DNA of 64,000 nt from Myxococcales bacterium. Lineage in GTDB: Bacteria > Myxococcota > Polyangia > Nannocystales > Nannocystaceae. The stretch is taken from positions 310,001 through 374,000 of the forward strand of contig JAEUJW010000075.1 of NCBI GenBank assembly GCA_016793465.1, read 5' to 3'. A program made the translations under genes and the position numbers. Of this stretch, positions 1-11,377 are shown piece after piece (within the stretch, counting starts at the first letter, position 1; each line of letters begins with the position of its first letter). The notes under the pieces were generated by a model. The model was not told where the DNA came from. It did no database searches and saw only the letters and a list, made by a program, of their open reading frames with translations.

Positions 1-203
1 TCGAGGAACTCGTCGACGCTGAGCTGCTTGGCCTCCTCCATGACCGGCTTGTAGACCTGGAGCACCCAGTCGTCGGCCTGCGGCAGCTCGACGTCGGGGG
101 TCTGGTCGTCGGGGTCCTGCTCGTCGGCGGGCGGGGCCGCGTTGCAGGCGACGCCGGCGAGGAGCGTGAGGGCGAGGAAGCGGGACGAGAAAGCCAATGC
201 CAT
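1..203 (-). CDS. Lipoprotein-like secreted protein, cut by the left edge
   Basis: The minus frame opens with ATG at 203 and stays open to the window edge, so only the N-terminal 67 residues are visible. They start with a hydrophobic signal peptide (MALAFSSRFLALTLLAG) followed by VAC-NAAPP, a weak lipobox with Cys about residue 20, then an Asp/Pro/Glu-rich linker and the beginning of a folded region (DDWVLQVYKPVMEEAKQL). This matches the lipoproteins common elsewhere in the window. The -3 residue of the lipobox is Gly, not Leu, so lipidation is uncertain. Function unknown. Confidence 0.6.
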   Translation of the reverse strand, partial: MALAFSSRFLALTLLAGVACNAAPPADEQDPDDQTPDVELPQADDWVLQVYKPVMEEAKQLSVDEFL

Positions 204-593
204 GATCCGAGGGTGGCCCGGCGCGCGGGCGGGCGTCAACCCGCGGACCGGCGTTCGCGGCGGTTTCGTCGGCGTGCGTGGTGACATAAGCCCATGACGG
301 CGGTGCCGCGGGCTGGCACGAATGTCGCGGAGCCGCGGGCACGCACGCGCGCGCCGGGCTGACGTCGACGTCACGGAGGCCCGCGCCGCGGCGGTGAGAC
401 GCCGTGTACGCGACGGGCTCGCGGTCGACGCGTGCTCGGGCGGCGGGCGAGGGGGCGAGGCGGCCCGGCGAAAATCGTCGGGCGCAGGATCGGTGGAGCG
501 CCGCGGCGGGGCCGCAACGAACGCGGCGGGGCGACGAAATGTTGCCGGCCGGCGCGGGTGCCGAAGCTCGCGGATGGGTCAACACTCTCGGGC
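204..593. other. Gene-free stretch between divergent genes
   Basis: This 390-base stretch separates the edge lipoprotein (minus) from the hpf-like gene (plus) and should hold both promoters. The only structure I see is a 14-bp perfect palindrome at 360-373. A 22-codon frame at 294-362 exists but has no supporting signal. Just before the hpf-like ATG is AACACT followed by seven bases, resembling the TAnnnT boxes placed the same way before other genes here. Confidence 0.5.
360..373. promoter_or_regulatory. 14-bp perfect palindrome, possible operator
   Basis: TGACGTCGACGTCA reads identically on both strands and lies about 220 bp upstream of the hpf-like start in a divergent intergenic region. 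A dimeric repressor or activator could bind it, but no second copy was noticed, so the role is speculative. Confidence 0.25.
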
Positions 594-986
594 ATGAGCC
601 TGCAAACGCCCGCACAGATCACCTTTCACCAGATGGACCACTCCGACATCCTCGAGGCCGACATCCGCGACAAGATCGACCAGCTCGACGCGATCTACGG
701 CGGCCTCATCAGCTGCCGCGTGGTCGTCGAGTACGAGCATTTTAATAACAAGCACGACCCCGAGGACCGCGGACCGGTGGTGGTGCGCTTCGAGGTCGGA
801 GTGCCGGGCGGCAAGACGATCATCGGCGGCGGGCCGGGCACCGCGAACTCCGCGTTCGAGGATCCGTTCATGGCGGCCAGGGCCTCGTTCGAGGCGGCGC
901 GGCGGCAGCTGCAGGACCACGTCGACAAGCGCCGCGGGTTCACCAAGACCCACGCCGACGACGACGTGGCGCTGAGCGGCGAGTGA
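594..986 (+). CDS. HPF/RaiA-family ribosome-associated protein
   Basis: A 130-residue protein resembling the hibernation-promoting factor / RaiA (sigma-54 modulation) family: N-terminal strand (ITFHQMDHSDILEADIRDKI), helix, strand SCRVVVEYEH, a basic/Gly strand region, and a C-terminal amphipathic helix (ASFEAARRQLQDHVDKR). Family members bind the small ribosomal subunit and promote hibernation. It lacks the long C-terminal dimerisation domain of long HPF, so it is a short form. The ATG at 594 is chosen because the family fold starts immediately after it; the frame extends upstream but that part is Arg/Gly-rich and unlike the family. An A/T islet at 739-748 encodes FNN with rare codons. Confidence 0.75.
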   Translation: MSLQTPAQITFHQMDHSDILEADIRDKIDQLDAIYGGLISCRVVVEYEHFNNKHDPEDRGPVVVRFEVGVPGGKTIIGGGPGTANSAFEDPFMAARASFEAARRQLQDHVDKRRGFTKTHADDDVALSGE

Positions 987-1058
987 TCGCCGCGAGACAC
1001 GCGGCCGGCGTCGCGCTCGCGACGTCGGGCCACGTTGCGCGCGCGGAGCGAGGGGGAC

Positions 1059-1094
1059 CGGCGGTCGCCTGACCCTTCGGACAGGCGACCGCCG
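1059..1094. terminator. 13-bp stem hairpin between convergent genes; palindromic-element copy
   Basis: A perfect 13-bp inverted repeat (1059-1071 / 1082-1094) with a 10-nt loop containing CCTTCGG lies between the 3' ends of the hpf-like gene and the ThrRS gene. It can act as a bidirectional terminator. Its centre, CCTGACCCTTCGGACAGG, is the best intergenic copy of the dispersed palindrome found in many places in this window. Confidence 0.7.
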
Positions 1095-1105
1095 CGGGGT
1101 GCGCG

Positions 1106-2296
1106 TCATACGGGCGCGGCGTAGCGGGCGCGCAGCTCGGCGACGGCGGCCTCGCGCGGGAGGACGCGCTGCTCGCCGCGCTCGCGCAGGGCGAGCGCGC
1201 CGGCGGCGGCCTCGCGCGGGCCGATGACGGCGAGGCAGGCGACGCCGGCGGCGTGGGCCTCGGCGACGCGGCGGGCGAGCGACTCGTCGGGGGCGGCGAG
1301 CTCGGCGCGCAGGCCGGCGGCGTGCAGCTCGGCGAGCGCCTCGGCGGCGTGCGGGAGCTGGGCCGCGGAGATCGGGGCGACGCGGACCTGGACCGGGGCG
1401 AGCCAGGCCGGCAGCCCGCCGCTGCGCTCGAGCAGCAGGGCGAGGAAGCGCTCGACGCTGCCGTAGAGGGCGCGGTGCAGCATGACGGGGTGGCGGCGCC
1501 GACCGTCGCGGTCGTCGTACTCGAGGCCGAAGCGGCGCGGGAGCACGAGGTCGAGCTGGATCGTGCCGCACTGCCAGGCGCGGCCGAGGTGGTCGCGCAG
1601 GCTGAACTCGAGCTTGGGCCCGTAGAAGGCGCCCTCGCCCGGCTGCGGCCTGGCGTCGAGGCCGGCGGCCGCGGCCGCGCCGGCGAGGATCGACTCGGCG
1701 CGGTCCCACAGGTCGTCGTCGCCGGCGCGCTGCGAGGGCCGCGTCGAGATGGCCGCGCCGAACTCGGGGTAACCGAGGGCGGCGTAGAAGCCGGCGGCGC
1801 CGCGGCAGAACTGCTGGATCTCCGCGGCGGCCTGCTCCTCGGCGCAGAACACGTGGCCGTCGTCCTGCGTGAACTGGCGCAGGCGACACAGGCCGTGCAG
1901 CGTGCCGCCGGGCTCGTCGCGGTGGCACAGGCCGAACTCGCACAGGCGCAGCGGCAGGTCGCGGTACGACAGGCTGCTGCGCGCGGCGATCTGGATGTGA
2001 CACGGACAGCTCACCGGCTTCAGCGCGGCGCACACGCCGTCCTCGACGACCGCGAACATGTTGTCGCGGAAGTGCTGCCAGTGGCCGCTGGCCTCCCAGA
2101 TCGGCTGGCGCAGGAGCTGGGGCGTGCGGACCTCGTGATAGCCCTCGGCGAGCACGCGGCGGCGGGCGGCGTCCTCGAGGCGACGCATGACGGCGAGGCC
2201 CTTGGGGTGCCAGAACACCATCCCGGGGGCTTCGTCTTGTAGGTGGAAGAGGCCGAGGCGGGGGCCTGCGGCGCGGTGATCGTCGTGGTCGAGCAT
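1106..2296 (-). CDS. Threonyl-tRNA synthetase paralog lacking TGS and editing domains
   Basis: Class II aminoacyl-tRNA synthetase of 396 residues that would charge tRNA-Thr. Visible: the catalytic core with a motif-1 region (MVFWHPKGLAVMRRLED), the zinc-site Cys in PVSCPCHI, motif 2 (CHRDEPGGTLHGLCRLRQFTQDDGHVF) with its zinc-binding His, the third zinc His near HPVMLHRALYGSVERFL, and a C-terminal anticodon-binding domain. Bacterial ThrRS is normally about 640 residues; the N-terminal TGS and the editing domain that removes Ser-tRNA-Thr are absent. ATG at 2296 follows a GGAG ribosome site eight bases upstream; in-frame codons further up belong to the attenuator leader. The upstream Thr leader peptide and hairpin point to control by tRNA-Thr charging. 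Probably a second, conditional ThrRS; the main thrS is expected elsewhere. Confidence 0.88.
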   Translation of the reverse strand: MLDHDDHRAAGPRLGLFHLQDEAPGMVFWHPKGLAVMRRLEDAARRRVLAEGYHEVRTPQLLRQPIWEASGHWQHFRDNMFAVVEDGVCAALKPVSCPCHIQIAARSSLSYRDLPLRLCEFGLCHRDEPGGTLHGLCRLRQFTQDDGHVFCAEEQAAAEIQQFCRGAAGFYAALGYPEFGAAISTRPSQRAGDDDLWDRAESILAGAAAAAGLDARPQPGEGAFYGPKLEFSLRDHLGRAWQCGTIQLDLVLPRRFGLEYDDRDGRRRHPVMLHRALYGSVERFLALLLERSGGLPAWLAPVQVRVAPISAAQLPHAAEALAELHAAGLRAELAAPDESLARRVAEAHAAGVACLAVIGPREAAAGALALRERGEQRVLPREAAVAELRARYAAPV

Positions 2297-2378
2297 GGTA
2301 CGGACTCCGGTGCACTCAGGCCCGAAGGGCCGTGAGGCGAGAAGGCCCGGCCGACGGAGCGACGCCACCAAACGCGCG

Positions 2379-2404
2379 CAGCCCCGCCGGCGCGGGCGGG
2401 GCTG
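2379..2404 (-). terminator. Attenuator hairpin between Thr leader peptide and ThrRS gene
   Basis: A perfect 10-bp GC stem (2379-2388 / 2395-2404) with a six-base loop, read on the minus strand as CAGCCCCGCC-loop-GGCGGGGCTG. It lies 17 bases after the leader stop and 82 bases before the ThrRS start, and is followed by GCGCGTTTGG, a short T run. GGGGC in the leader (2450-2454) can pair with GCCCC of the hairpin's first arm as a possible antiterminator; a small CGCGA/TCGCG stem (2443-2447 / 2459-2463) directly follows the Thr codons. Confidence 0.65.
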
Positions 2405-2421
2405 CTGGGACGTGGCGCTGG

Positions 2422-2502
2422 TTATCGGAGACGCAGGCGCACGCGACCGGCCCCACCCTCGCGGGTGGTGGTGGTGGTCGCGGTGGTGCTGCGAGACGCC
2501 AT
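2422..2502 (-). CDS. Threonine-rich leader peptide controlling the ThrRS gene
   Basis: A 26-residue peptide, ATG at 2502 and TAA at 2422-2424, with seven Thr codons in an eight-codon stretch (TTATTTTT, all ACC, 2464-2487), then an Arg-rich tail. It precedes the attenuator hairpin and the ThrRS gene on the same strand. This is the classical layout of ribosome-mediated attenuation: a ribosome stalled on uncharged tRNA-Thr would change folding of the leader RNA and let polymerase reach the synthetase. TTGACC 33 bases before the ATG is a plausible -35, with CACCCT 18 bases later as a weak -10. The architecture is seen directly; the regulatory behaviour is inferred. Confidence 0.7.
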   Translation of the reverse strand: MASRSTTATTTTTREGGAGRVRLRLR

Positions 2503-2580
2503 CGAGATCCCAGGGTGATGCAGCGAGGCGCGGAGGGTCAAGCGCCGGCGATGTGCGCTACGTCCGGGGTCACTTCCTGA

Positions 2581-2586
2581 TACCCT
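2581..2586 (+). promoter_or_regulatory. -10 box (TACCCT) before the ATPase gene
   Basis: TACCCT ends 11 bases before the ATG at 2598 and no Shine-Dalgarno lies between, so the transcript would be nearly leaderless. It supports this start over longer in-frame extensions. Confidence 0.45.
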
Positions 2587-2597
2587 CCGCTCCAACG

Positions 2598-3785
2598 ATG
2601 TCTGCGACTGTCCCACCGCTGCTCGCCGAGCTGAGCCTGGACGGGTTCCTCTCGTTCGGTCCGGAGCCGCAGACGATCCAGCTGTCGCCGCTCAACGTGC
2701 TCATCGGAGCCAACGGCGCGGGGAAGTCGAACTTCATCGAGGCGCTGTCGGTGATCCGCGCCGTGCCGCGCGACTTACCGCTGCCGATCCGCCAGGGCGG
2801 TGGGGTTCGCGACTGGCTGTGGCGCGGCCAGCCCGCAGCCACGCGCGCGACCCTGAGCCTCACGGTGTCGGCGGGCCACCTGGTCCGCCACACGGCGCTG
2901 CGCTACAGCCTGTCCTTCGGGGCAGCCGGGGATGCATTCGTCGTGCTCGACGAACGCCTCGAGAACGCCGCCCCGGCCCCGGGAGAGGCGCGCCCCTACT
3001 TCTATTTCGGCTACGAGAACGGTCGGCCGATGCTCAACGTCAAGTCCGGGCGGCGCGAGCTCCGACGCGAGGACATCGACACGACCCAGTCGATCCTCTC
3101 GCAGCGGCGCGACCCGGACACCTACCCGGAGATCACCGCGTTCGCGGCGGCGCTCGGCAGCATCCGGATCTACAGGAACTGGTCGTTCGGCCCGGACGCC
3201 CCCATCCGCGCGAGCTGCCGCGCCGACGTGCCGACACAGGTGCTGTCGGAGGAGTTCGACAACCTCCCGGCCCGGCTGGCGGTGTTGCGACGCGATCCGC
3301 GGGTGAAGAGGCAGCTGATCGAGCAGCTCGCGGACCTCTCGCCCGGGTTCGATGACTTCGAGGTCGTGCCGGAGGGCGGATACCTGCAGCTCTACGTGAC
3401 GGAGGGGACACGCGTGACCCCGGCGCGGCGGCTCTCCGACGGCACGCTGCGGTTCCTCGCGCTGCTGGCGATCCTGCTCGACCCGTCCCCGCCCGCCCTC
3501 GTGGTGATCGAGGAGCCCGAGCTCGGCCTCCACCCGGACACCCTGCCGGTGATCCGCGACCTGCTGCTCGACGCCAGCAGCCGCACGCAGCTGGTGGTGA
3601 CGACGCACTCGCCCACGCTGGTCGACAGCTTCACCGGGCGCCCGGAGGTGATCCTCGCCTGCGACAAGGTCGAGGGGACCAGCCGGCTGTCCCGCCTCGA
3701 CCCCGAGCGCATCGCGGCCTGGCGTCACCACGGCAGCCTGGCCCAGCTGTGGACGAGCGGGCACATCGGAGCCGACCGATGGTGA
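2598..3785 (+). CDS. AAA_21/RecF-like ATPase
   Basis: A 395-residue ABC-type ATPase of the AAA_21 / SMC-RecF group. Walker A is LIGANGAGKSNFIEAL near residue 40; the signature region (RRLSDGTLRFLALLA) and Walker B (ALVVIEEPELGLHPDTL) with a D-loop and TTHSPTLVD switch histidine are near the C terminus. Such ATPases often pair with a second protein in phage defence or nucleic-acid repair. The next gene is DUF4276-like, a common partner, but it is broken here. The ATPase ends GHIGADRW and overlaps the residual start of the partner by seven bases, as in intact pairs. The ATPase itself looks intact. Confidence 0.8.
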   Translation: MSATVPPLLAELSLDGFLSFGPEPQTIQLSPLNVLIGANGAGKSNFIEALSVIRAVPRDLPLPIRQGGGVRDWLWRGQPAATRATLSLTVSAGHLVRHTALRYSLSFGAAGDAFVVLDERLENAAPAPGEARPYFYFGYENGRPMLNVKSGRRELRREDIDTTQSILSQRRDPDTYPEITAFAAALGSIRIYRNWSFGPDAPIRASCRADVPTQVLSEEFDNLPARLAVLRRDPRVKRQLIEQLADLSPGFDDFEVVPEGGYLQLYVTEGTRVTPARRLSDGTLRFLALLAILLDPSPPALVVIEEPELGLHPDTLPVIRDLLLDASSRTQLVVTTHSPTLVDSFTGRPEVILACDKVEGTSRLSRLDPERIAAWRHHGSLAQLWTSGHIGADRW

Positions 3786-4191
3786 AGAGGGGCCCGTCAC
3801 CCAGACGTCGCCGTGGGATCACGTGCGTCAGCGCGTCGGCGACAAGTGGGAGCGACCCGCGGACGTGAACGACGACGACCTCCAGCTCATGGCCCAGTGT
3901 ATGGAGACGTGGATCGCCGCGGATCGCAAGCGGCTCCGCGAGTACTTCGGCGAGGCGTTGCATGAGAAGGCGCTGCCTGCCCGTGACGACCTCGAGCAGG
4001 TCGCCAAGCGGGACCTCTACCGGGCGCTGGCCGAGGCCACACAGCGTTCGAGCAAGGGCTCGTACGACAAGGGCAGCCACTCGTTCAAGCTGCTCGAGGG
4101 TGCCGACCCGGCGCAGATCCGCCGCGCGTGCCCGACCTGGGGCGCCCGGTTCTTCGCCACGCTCGACCGCAGGCTGCCGGCGCGGCGCTAG
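3779..4191 (+). pseudogene. DUF4276-family partner protein, N-terminal half missing
   Basis: The frame ending at 4191 encodes the C-terminal half of a DUF4276 protein (LMAQCMETWIAADRKRLREYF, KGSYDKGSHSFKLLEGADP). Intact members are about 200 residues and begin with a VEGxTE-like strand; nothing like that is present. The ATG overlapping the ATPase stop (3779) opens MVKRGPSPRRRR in a different frame and stops at 3868, whereas the conserved frame runs from at least EEGPVTQTSPWDHV, about 3784, without a good start. The simplest reading is an internal deletion with frameshift that fused the first codons to the second half. A GTG at 3823 could still give a 122-residue fragment. Confidence 0.6.
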
Positions 4192-4200
4192 GCCAGGTCG

Positions 4201-4214
4201 AACGCGATCGCGTT
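4201..4214. repeat. 14-bp perfect palindrome downstream of the DUF4276 remnant
   Basis: AACGCGATCGCGTT lies between convergent genes. It has no loop, so it is more likely a protein site or chance than a terminator. It contains GCGATCGC, but nothing else suggests a HIP1-like repeat system here. Confidence 0.3.
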
Positions 4215-4251
4215 GCTCCGCGAGGCCGCGCGGGCGCAAGCAGCAGATGGA

Positions 4252-4917
4252 TTAATCAAAATTCGAGCGCTCGGTGCGGAGGCAGAGGGCGCCGGCGGCG
4301 ACGAGCATCAGGCTGGCGGCGATGAGGCCGCGGTCGAGCAGCACGCGGGCGTCGACCCGCGGGGCGGCGAGCAGCGCGAGGTCGACGGACCCGGCGAGCG
4401 TGGCGAACACGCCGGAGCCGAGAAGCAGCGCGCCGACGAAGGTCGCGGTCGGGCGCGGGGCGCCGGTCTGTCGCCACAGCGCGGCGAGGCCGACGACGAG
4501 GGCCAGGCAGGCGCCGGCGTGCAGCAGGGCGTGGCGCGGGGCGGCGAGCTCGGCGGGCGTCGCCTGCGTGCGCAGCAGCTGGACCAGGCACCCGGCCACA
4601 CCGGCGCCGAGCAGCAGACCCGCGCGCACGAACGGGCCGCGCGGCGTGCTCGCGGGCGTGGGGCGGCGGTTGTTCCGCGCCGGCGGGAGGGCGCGGCGCG
4701 GGCCGGTGCCGAGCCGTCGCGGACGATCGCCGGGGAACAGGCGGGAGCTCGACTGCGAGTCCGACGGGCGCTCGTCGACGAGAGTGCGATCGAAGCTCGA
4801 GCAGCTGGTGTCGTCCTCGACGAGGCCCGCGAGCGAGTCCCCTGCCCCGTCGTGCGCCGCGGGGGGCGGAGGCTCGCGGATCCGGAAGCGGAAGATCTTC
4901 GTCGCCGGGTTGGACAC
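4252..4917 (-). CDS. Four-helix membrane protein of unknown function
   Basis: About 221 residues. The first 110 are polar and Pro/Ser/Arg-rich with no recognised domain; the rest has four hydrophobic segments (FVRAGLLLGAGVAGCLVQLL, HALLHAGACLALVVGLAALW, ATFVGALLLGSGVFATLAG, LIAASLMLVAAGALCL). The GTG at 4917 is chosen because codons downstream have G/C in the third position while upstream codons (4918-4989) are A/T-rich and look non-coding. It converges on the DUF4276 remnant and diverges from the Spy-like gene. A 12-base A/T tract at 5014-5025 may carry its promoter. Confidence 0.5.
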   Translation of the reverse strand: MSNPATKIFRFRIREPPPPAAHDGAGDSLAGLVEDDTSCSSFDRTLVDERPSDSQSSSRLFPGDRPRRLGTGPRRALPPARNNRRPTPASTPRGPFVRAGLLLGAGVAGCLVQLLRTQATPAELAAPRHALLHAGACLALVVGLAALWRQTGAPRPTATFVGALLLGSGVFATLAGSVDLALLAAPRVDARVLLDRGLIAASLMLVAAGALCLRTERSNFD

Positions 4918-5089
4918 AGCTTCGACAGCAATACAACGCCGGCGCGAAACAGCCCACCGCACATTTTTACACGGTTCCGAGCCAGGCAACGCCCGCGGCG
5001 CGGCCGATCACACTTTTTAATATTTGGGCACGAACGGCCGCAACGCGGTCGCCACAACGTGAAGGGCACCCCACCAAGGAGACTCGGAC

Positions 5090-5575
5090 ATGTTGCTTCC
5101 CATCGTCATCGGTGCTGCTGCCCTCGGATTCGTCGCCATGAAGCGCCGTCACGGCCGCGGCTGCCACTCTCACCACATGGACCGCGGCCATGGTTGCCAC
5201 GGCGGCCGGCGGCGGCACGGCCGGCGCTGGCGAGGCGGGCTCTACTGGGCCCTGGCCCGGCTCGGCGCCACCCCGGCGCAGGAGAAGGTCGTCCGCGAGG
5301 AGTTTAATAGGTTGCGCGAGCTCGGCTTCGCGGCCCGCGGCGAGGCGTTCGCGGCCCGCGGCGACCTGGCGGAGGCGCTGCGCGGCGAGAGCCTCGAACA
5401 GGGCCAGCTCGACGCGGCGATCGGGCGCGTCGACGGGGCTTACGCGTCGTTTAAAGCCTCGATCGTCGACTCGTTGACGCGCCTGCACGCGACGCTCGAC
5501 AGCCGCCAGCGCGAGCAGCTCGCCGACTTCCTCGGCGAGAAGCGCGGCCCGGGGTCGGGCCCGTTCCGGACTTGA
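5090..5575 (+). CDS. Spy/CpxP-like membrane-anchored sensor-type protein
   Basis: 161 residues: one N-terminal membrane segment (LLPIVIGAAALGFVA), a His/Arg/Gly/Cys-rich stretch (HGRGCHSHHMDRGHGCHGG) that could bind metal, and a helical C-terminal domain resembling the Spy/CpxP/heavy-metal-sensor family (TPAQEKVVREEFNRL, LHATLDSRQREQLADFL). GGAG lies eight bases before the ATG. The basic stretch right after the membrane segment favours a cytoplasmic C terminus, unlike periplasmic CpxP. It is followed after 11 bases by a response regulator and histidine kinase, so it probably feeds that system. The ligand is unknown; His richness suggests a metal. Confidence 0.65.
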   Translation: MLLPIVIGAAALGFVAMKRRHGRGCHSHHMDRGHGCHGGRRRHGRRWRGGLYWALARLGATPAQEKVVREEFNRLRELGFAARGEAFAARGDLAEALRGESLEQGQLDAAIGRVDGAYASFKASIVDSLTRLHATLDSRQREQLADFLGEKRGPGSGPFRT

Positions 5576-5581
5576 TACAGT
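5576..5581 (+). promoter_or_regulatory. -10 box (TACAGT) before the response regulator
   Basis: GATACAGT begins right after the stop codon of the Spy-like gene and ends five bases before the regulator ATG; there is no Shine-Dalgarno. This suggests a second, leaderless start of transcription inside the operon. Confidence 0.4.
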
Positions 5582-5586
5582 GAGCC

Positions 5587-6267
5587 ATGGCCGTCCGGGT
5601 CCTGCTCATCGACGACGACGCGCGCCTCGCCGAATTGCTCGGCGGGTACCTCGCGCAGCACGACGTGACGATGACGTACGCCCGCGACGGCGTGGCCGGG
5701 CTGCGGGCGCTCGGCGCGGGGGCGTTCGACGCGGTCCTGCTCGACGTCATGATGCCCGGCGTCGACGGGCTCGAGGTCCTGCGGAAGATCCGCGCCGGCG
5801 CCGACCGCCGCGTGCCGGTGCTGATGCTGACCGCGCGAGGGGACGAGGCCGATCGTGTGGTCGGCCTCGAGCTCGGCGCCGACGACTACGTGGCCAAGCC
5901 GTTCTCGTCGCGCGAGCTGCTGGCCCGGCTGCGGGCGGTGCTGCGGCGGGCTCAGCCCGAGGCGGCCGGCGAGCGCCTGACCGCCGCGGGCATCGTCGTC
6001 GACGTCGGCGCGCGCGAGGTCACCGTCGACGGCGAGCCGGTCGAGCTGACCGGGCTCGAGCTCGACCTGCTGGCGGCGCTGATGCGGCGGGCGGGGCGGG
6101 TGGTGCCCCGCAGCGCGCTGCTCAGCGAGGCCGGCCGCGACGAGGTCACGGTCGGCGAGCGGGCCATCGACGTGCACGTGTCGAAGCTGCGCAAGAAGCT
6201 CGGCGAGAAGAGGATCCGGACGGTGCGCGGGCTCGGCTACGTGGTGCCCAAGGAGCTGAAGGAGTGA
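5587..6267 (+). CDS. OmpR/CpxR-type response regulator
   Basis: 226 residues. Receiver domain with the acidic pocket DDD (residues 9-11), phospho-acceptor Asp in VLLDVMMPG, Thr in MLTARG and Lys in AKPFSSRE; C-terminal winged helix of the OmpR type (ELTGLELDLLAALMRRAGRV, DVHVSKLRKKLGEKRIRTVR, GLGYVV). A DNA-binding transcription factor activated by phosphorylation. It lies between the Spy-like protein and the histidine kinase, overlapping the kinase start by four bases. Confidence 0.92.
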   Translation: MAVRVLLIDDDARLAELLGGYLAQHDVTMTYARDGVAGLRALGAGAFDAVLLDVMMPGVDGLEVLRKIRAGADRRVPVLMLTARGDEADRVVGLELGADDYVAKPFSSRELLARLRAVLRRAQPEAAGERLTAAGIVVDVGAREVTVDGEPVELTGLELDLLAALMRRAGRVVPRSALLSEAGRDEVTVGERAIDVHVSKLRKKLGEKRIRTVRGLGYVVPKELKE

Positions 6268-7265
6268 GGCGTCACCACCACCATCGTCACGGGCGGCGGC
6301 CGCCGTGGTGGCGGATGCACTGGCGGCTGCGGCGGCGGCTGTTCGCGTGGTTCTTCGTGGCGGTCGGGGTGTCGGCGGGCCTCGGCGCGTACGCGGTGCG
6401 CCACGGCGTGTCGCCGGCGTGGGTGATCGCCGGCATGGCGCTGGTGCTGTGGGCGGCCTCGGGCGCGATCGCCTGGCGCCTGACCCTGCCGCTGGCGGAG
6501 CTGGCCCGGGTCGCGCGCCGGCTCGGCGACGGCGACCTCGAGGCGAGGATGGGCCCCGGCAGCCACGGCGCGCGCGAGCTGACGGCCATCGCCGACGCGA
6601 TCAACGACATGGCCGCGCGCATCGAGGGGCAGCTCCGCGACCAGCGCGAGCTGCTGGCCGCGGTGTCGCACGAGATCCGCACGCCGCTCGGGCACCTGCG
6701 CGTGCTGCTCGACACGGCCCGCGACCGCGGCCTCGCGGAGGAGGTGATCGCGCCGCTCGAGCGCGAGGTGCTCGAGGTCGACGCGCTCGTCGACCAGCTG
6801 CTCGCCAGCTCGCGCCTCGACTTCGGCAACCTCGAGCGGCGCGCGCTCGACGTGGCCGTCGAGGCCGCGCGCGCGCTCGAGCGGCTGGGGGTCGACGCGT
6901 CGGTGCTCGACGTCCAGGCCGACGCCTGCGTGGTCGCGGCGGACCCGACGCTGCTGCGCAGCGCGCTGGCCAACCTGGTCCGCAACGCGCTCGACCACGG
7001 CGGCGGCGTCACCGGGGTGATCGTCCGCAGGACCCGCGACGGCGCGGTCGAGGTCGACGTCGAGGACGCCGGGCCGGGGTTCTCCGCCGACGTGCTGCCG
7101 CGGGTGTTCGAACCGTTCTATCGCGGCGCCGAGCGGGCCGGCGGCTCGCTCGGGCTCGGGCTCTCGCTCGTCGACAGGGTCGCGCGGGCCCACGGCGGCG
7201 CGGCGCGGGCCGGCAACCGCGTCGGCGGCGGCGCCCGCGTCACGCTCGTGCTGCCCGCGGCGTGA
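6264..7265 (+). CDS. Two-component sensor histidine kinase with almost no periplasmic part
   Basis: 333 residues from the GTG at 6264, which overlaps the regulator stop (GTGA). The N-terminal tail is His-rich (RRHHHHRHGRR), followed by two membrane helices (LFAWFFVAVGVSAGLGAYAV and WVIAGMALVLWAASGAIAW) joined by only about ten residues, a HAMP domain, a dimerisation domain with the phospho-His in AAVSHEIRTPLGHL, and an ATPase domain with N box (LANLVRNALDHG), DAGPGF and GLGLSLVDRVA. The partner is the preceding regulator. The lack of a sensing domain implies detection within the membrane or through the Spy-like protein. An ATG at 6313 is an alternative start. Confidence 0.9.
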   Translation: MRRHHHHRHGRRPPWWRMHWRLRRRLFAWFFVAVGVSAGLGAYAVRHGVSPAWVIAGMALVLWAASGAIAWRLTLPLAELARVARRLGDGDLEARMGPGSHGARELTAIADAINDMAARIEGQLRDQRELLAAVSHEIRTPLGHLRVLLDTARDRGLAEEVIAPLEREVLEVDALVDQLLASSRLDFGNLERRALDVAVEAARALERLGVDASVLDVQADACVVAADPTLLRSALANLVRNALDHGGGVTGVIVRRTRDGAVEVDVEDAGPGFSADVLPRVFEPFYRGAERAGGSLGLGLSLVDRVARAHGGAARAGNRVGGGARVTLVLPAA

Positions 7266-7267
7266 CG

Positions 7268-11365
<4,098 letters not shown>

Positions 11366-11377
11366 GTCCCGGCGCCG

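Noticed and set aside
294..362. 22-codon frame upstream of the hpf-like gene
   Set aside because: No ribosome site, no biased amino acid run and no attenuator-like hairpin after it.
2297..2371. N-terminal extension of ThrRS upstream of ATG 2296
   Set aside because: It lies within the attenuator region and has no family similarity, while ATG 2296 has a good ribosome site.
4201..4214. HIP1-like octamer GCGATCGC
   Set aside because: It was noticed only here as part of one palindrome; nothing suggests the overrepresentation seen in cyanobacteria.
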